NCBI GenBank assembly: GCA_007124415.1 | Contig: SLFE01000191.1 | Location: 1-6,330 of the forward strand | Origin: Waddliaceae bacterium | GTDB taxonomy: Bacteria; Chlamydiota; Chlamydiia; Chlamydiales; SLFE01 | DNA length: 6,330 nt | Direction: 5' to 3' | Shown: in pieces, positions 4,965 through 6,330 of the stretch | How positions within the stretch are numbered: position 1 is the stretch's first letter | How the letters are laid out: every line of letters begins with the position of its first letter | Made by a program: the position numbers and the translations under genes | The notes under the pieces: model-generated | Seen by the model: the letters and a program-made list of their open reading frames with translations, nothing else | The model's database searches: none | What the model was told of the DNA's origin: nothing

Positions 4965-6330
4965 GTCAAAGGCCAAATCAAGGGAACTAAAAACATTCCC
5001 ATAATAATAATTATGGTGTTGATAATTAAACCATTTTTCACAAAATCAGTCAATCGGTAGCCGCCGGGACCATAAACGATCATATGCGTTTGATAACCGG
5101 TTGGAAGGATAAAACCGCACGAGCTTCCCACAGCTACCATGACACCCACGGCTTTCACCGACTCCAAGCTTGTATACCCGGCAAGCTGAACCATGCTCAG
5201 GGCAACCGGAAAAAGAAGAAGCGCCGATGTATTGTTCGACAAAACTTGCGTGAACATGGAAACTACAAAAATAATACCCCCAGTCAGCAGAAAAGGATTG
5301 GTTCCCAAAACTCCCAAAAGCATTTGTGCGACAAAAGCGGCGACTCCTGTAACCTGCACGGCCTTGGCGACGGCAAAGGAACTGGCAATTAAAAGAAGAA
5401 CGTTCCAAATGATGCCTTTCTGCGCTTCCCTGAATGTAATGCTTTTTGTAAAAATATAAAGCAGCGTCGCGGCCATCACCGCTATCAAGATCGGCACGCC
5501 CATAGCGGCCAGAGCGACCATACCGATAGCAATAGCCAACACAATGACGGCGCGCCAGGTATGGAAAATCGTCAGTTTCTGCTCTCTGCGGATATAGTAA
5601 AAATCGCGGCTGTATTTGCCCCCCTCCCACTCGTCTGTCGTTAAGAGGACAAGCGTGTCGCCGGCATCCAGGACGATATCGCGGACATTGCCCTGCAAAC
5701 GCTTTCCTTCGCGATAAACGGCAAGGACCGAAGCATTGAATACATCGCGGAAATTGACTTTGCGGAGAGTTTTGCCCACTAAAAAGGAATTTTCTGAAAC
5801 AACCACTTCAGAAAAATGGGAAGAGCCGACGTCCAGTTTGAAATGAGGGTCGGCCGTCGATTTGAGTCCTTTGATTGTATGCAGCTCCGCGATCTGGTTG
5901 ATATCGCCGGCAAAAATCAGCCGGTCCCCCTCCTGAAGATACTCGGACGGACTAGGCGAGGTGATTTTACGCTTTTCCCTTTCAATCTCAACGAGAAGCT
6001 CTCCGTGAAAGTACCTGCCGGCCGCATCTTCGATCCTCGCGCCGATCAAGGGGCAATCTTCCGAAACGATGAACTCTCCGGTGAACTCGCGGGTGTCCTC
6101 GGCAGCAGCGGAGGCCACGTCGATTCTGTCTGGAAGGAGGTATTTTCCCAGAATGGTGATCAAGAGAATACTGACGACAGCCATCGGCAGACCCACTTTG
6201 GCAAGCTCAAAAAAAGTAAATCCCGCATTGGGATGATGCTCCCTTAAAAGCCCGTCAATAATCAAATTTGTCGATGTTCCGATCAATGTGCAAAGCCCCC
6301 CCCACTATCGAAGCATAGGAAAGAGGAATC
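4961..6330 (-). CDS. SLC13/DASS-type transporter with two RCK_C (TrkA-C) domains; 5' part outside window, apparent frameshift
   Basis: This is an inner-membrane anion transporter of the divalent anion:sodium symporter superfamily, in the subgroup with a cytosolic RCK_C insert (E. coli YfbS is of this kind). The substrate is uncertain; sulfate, phosphate or dicarboxylates are possible. Counting from the TTG codon at 6286, the first SNT-like motif is GTSTN (3-7) and a membrane segment spans about 32-50. RCK_C domains lie at about 66-138 and 155-217, and membrane segments resume at about 245. The second SNT motif is SNNTSALLLFP (350-360), then PTGYQTHMIVYGPGGYRLTDF (395-415) and a last segment at about 417-438. 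Upstream of 6296 conserved sequence continues (IPLSYASIVGG) but in another frame, because the G-run at 6303-6296 has eight G where seven would keep the frame. TTG 6286 is therefore not a natural start. The N-terminal membrane half lies outside the window. Confidence 0.88.
6296..6303 (-). other. G8 homopolymer at the transporter frameshift
   Basis: Eight C on the plus strand (G on the coding strand) lie exactly at the glycine pair preceding LCTLIGTSTN. Seven G give IPLSYASIVGGLCTLIGTSTN in one frame. Eight G shift translation to ALHIDRNIDKFDY and a stop at 6257-6255. This is either a sequencing or assembly error, a real inactivating mutation, or a slippage site. Confidence 0.85.

Noticed and set aside
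4728..5060. A 110-codon plus-strand frame opposite the small exported protein gene
   Set aside because: The minus-strand frame has a signal peptide, an ATGA overlap with the transporter and a paralogue next door, whereas this frame has none of these.
5046..5630. A 194-codon minus-strand frame inside the transporter gene
   Set aside because: It is the neighbouring frame of the transporter; its Arg/Gly/Tyr/Ser-rich product is a frame-shifted shadow of conserved membrane segments.
6241..6286. TTG at 6286 as the genuine start of a 441-aa transporter
   Set aside because: The codon corresponds to the Leu of the conserved LIGTSTN motif, in the middle of the family's membrane domain, and homologous sequence continues upstream in a shifted frame.

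Overview
The window reads as part of a bacterial chromosome, most likely from the Chlamydiota, and by its roughly mid-40% GC impression an environmental (Parachlamydiales-like) member. This is an inference. The best support is the DapA, whose GSTGEGL loop and SGL-x-x-V-x-SN-x-WP segment resemble chlamydial DapA as I remember it. Small lineage-specific membrane and secreted proteins beside housekeeping genes fit the same picture. No rRNA, tRNA or CRISPR array is visible.

Layout from left to right. (1) Positions 1-481 hold the 3' remnant of an IS200/IS605-type tnpB (RuvC-II glutamate, zinc ribbon, RuvC-III aspartate) with its hairpin-rich right end. It lies against a short acidic reading frame that runs off the left edge on the minus strand. 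(2) Positions 666-2102 hold a probable plus-strand operon: a 163-aa membrane protein with two bilobed hydrophobic regions, then trhO, the tRNA U34 hydroxylase, 6 nt downstream. (3) Positions 2101-2688 hold a minus-strand pair of tandemly duplicated small coiled-coil proteins (63 and 66 aa). It ends at a very strong intrinsic terminator whose U-tract overlaps the trhO stop codon. (4) Positions 2782-4457 hold a plus-strand pair: an unknown 273-aa membrane protein overlapping dapA (lysine/diaminopimelate synthesis) by 40 nt. (5) Positions 4471-6330 hold a minus-strand unit: an SLC13/DASS-type transporter with two RCK_C (TrkA-C) domains, then two small paralogous exported proteins. The first of these starts inside the transporter stop codon (ATGA).

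The points most worth checking are these. The transporter carries an apparent one-base frameshift at a run of eight G near the right edge: conserved transporter sequence continues upstream, but in another frame. Two separate tandem duplications of small unknown genes lie within 2.5 kb of each other. The exported pair shares LYxRNxR and CxPxxxPxxxP signatures and is translationally coupled to the transporter, so it may be an envelope or periplasmic accessory to it. I found no complete novel defence or mobile system.
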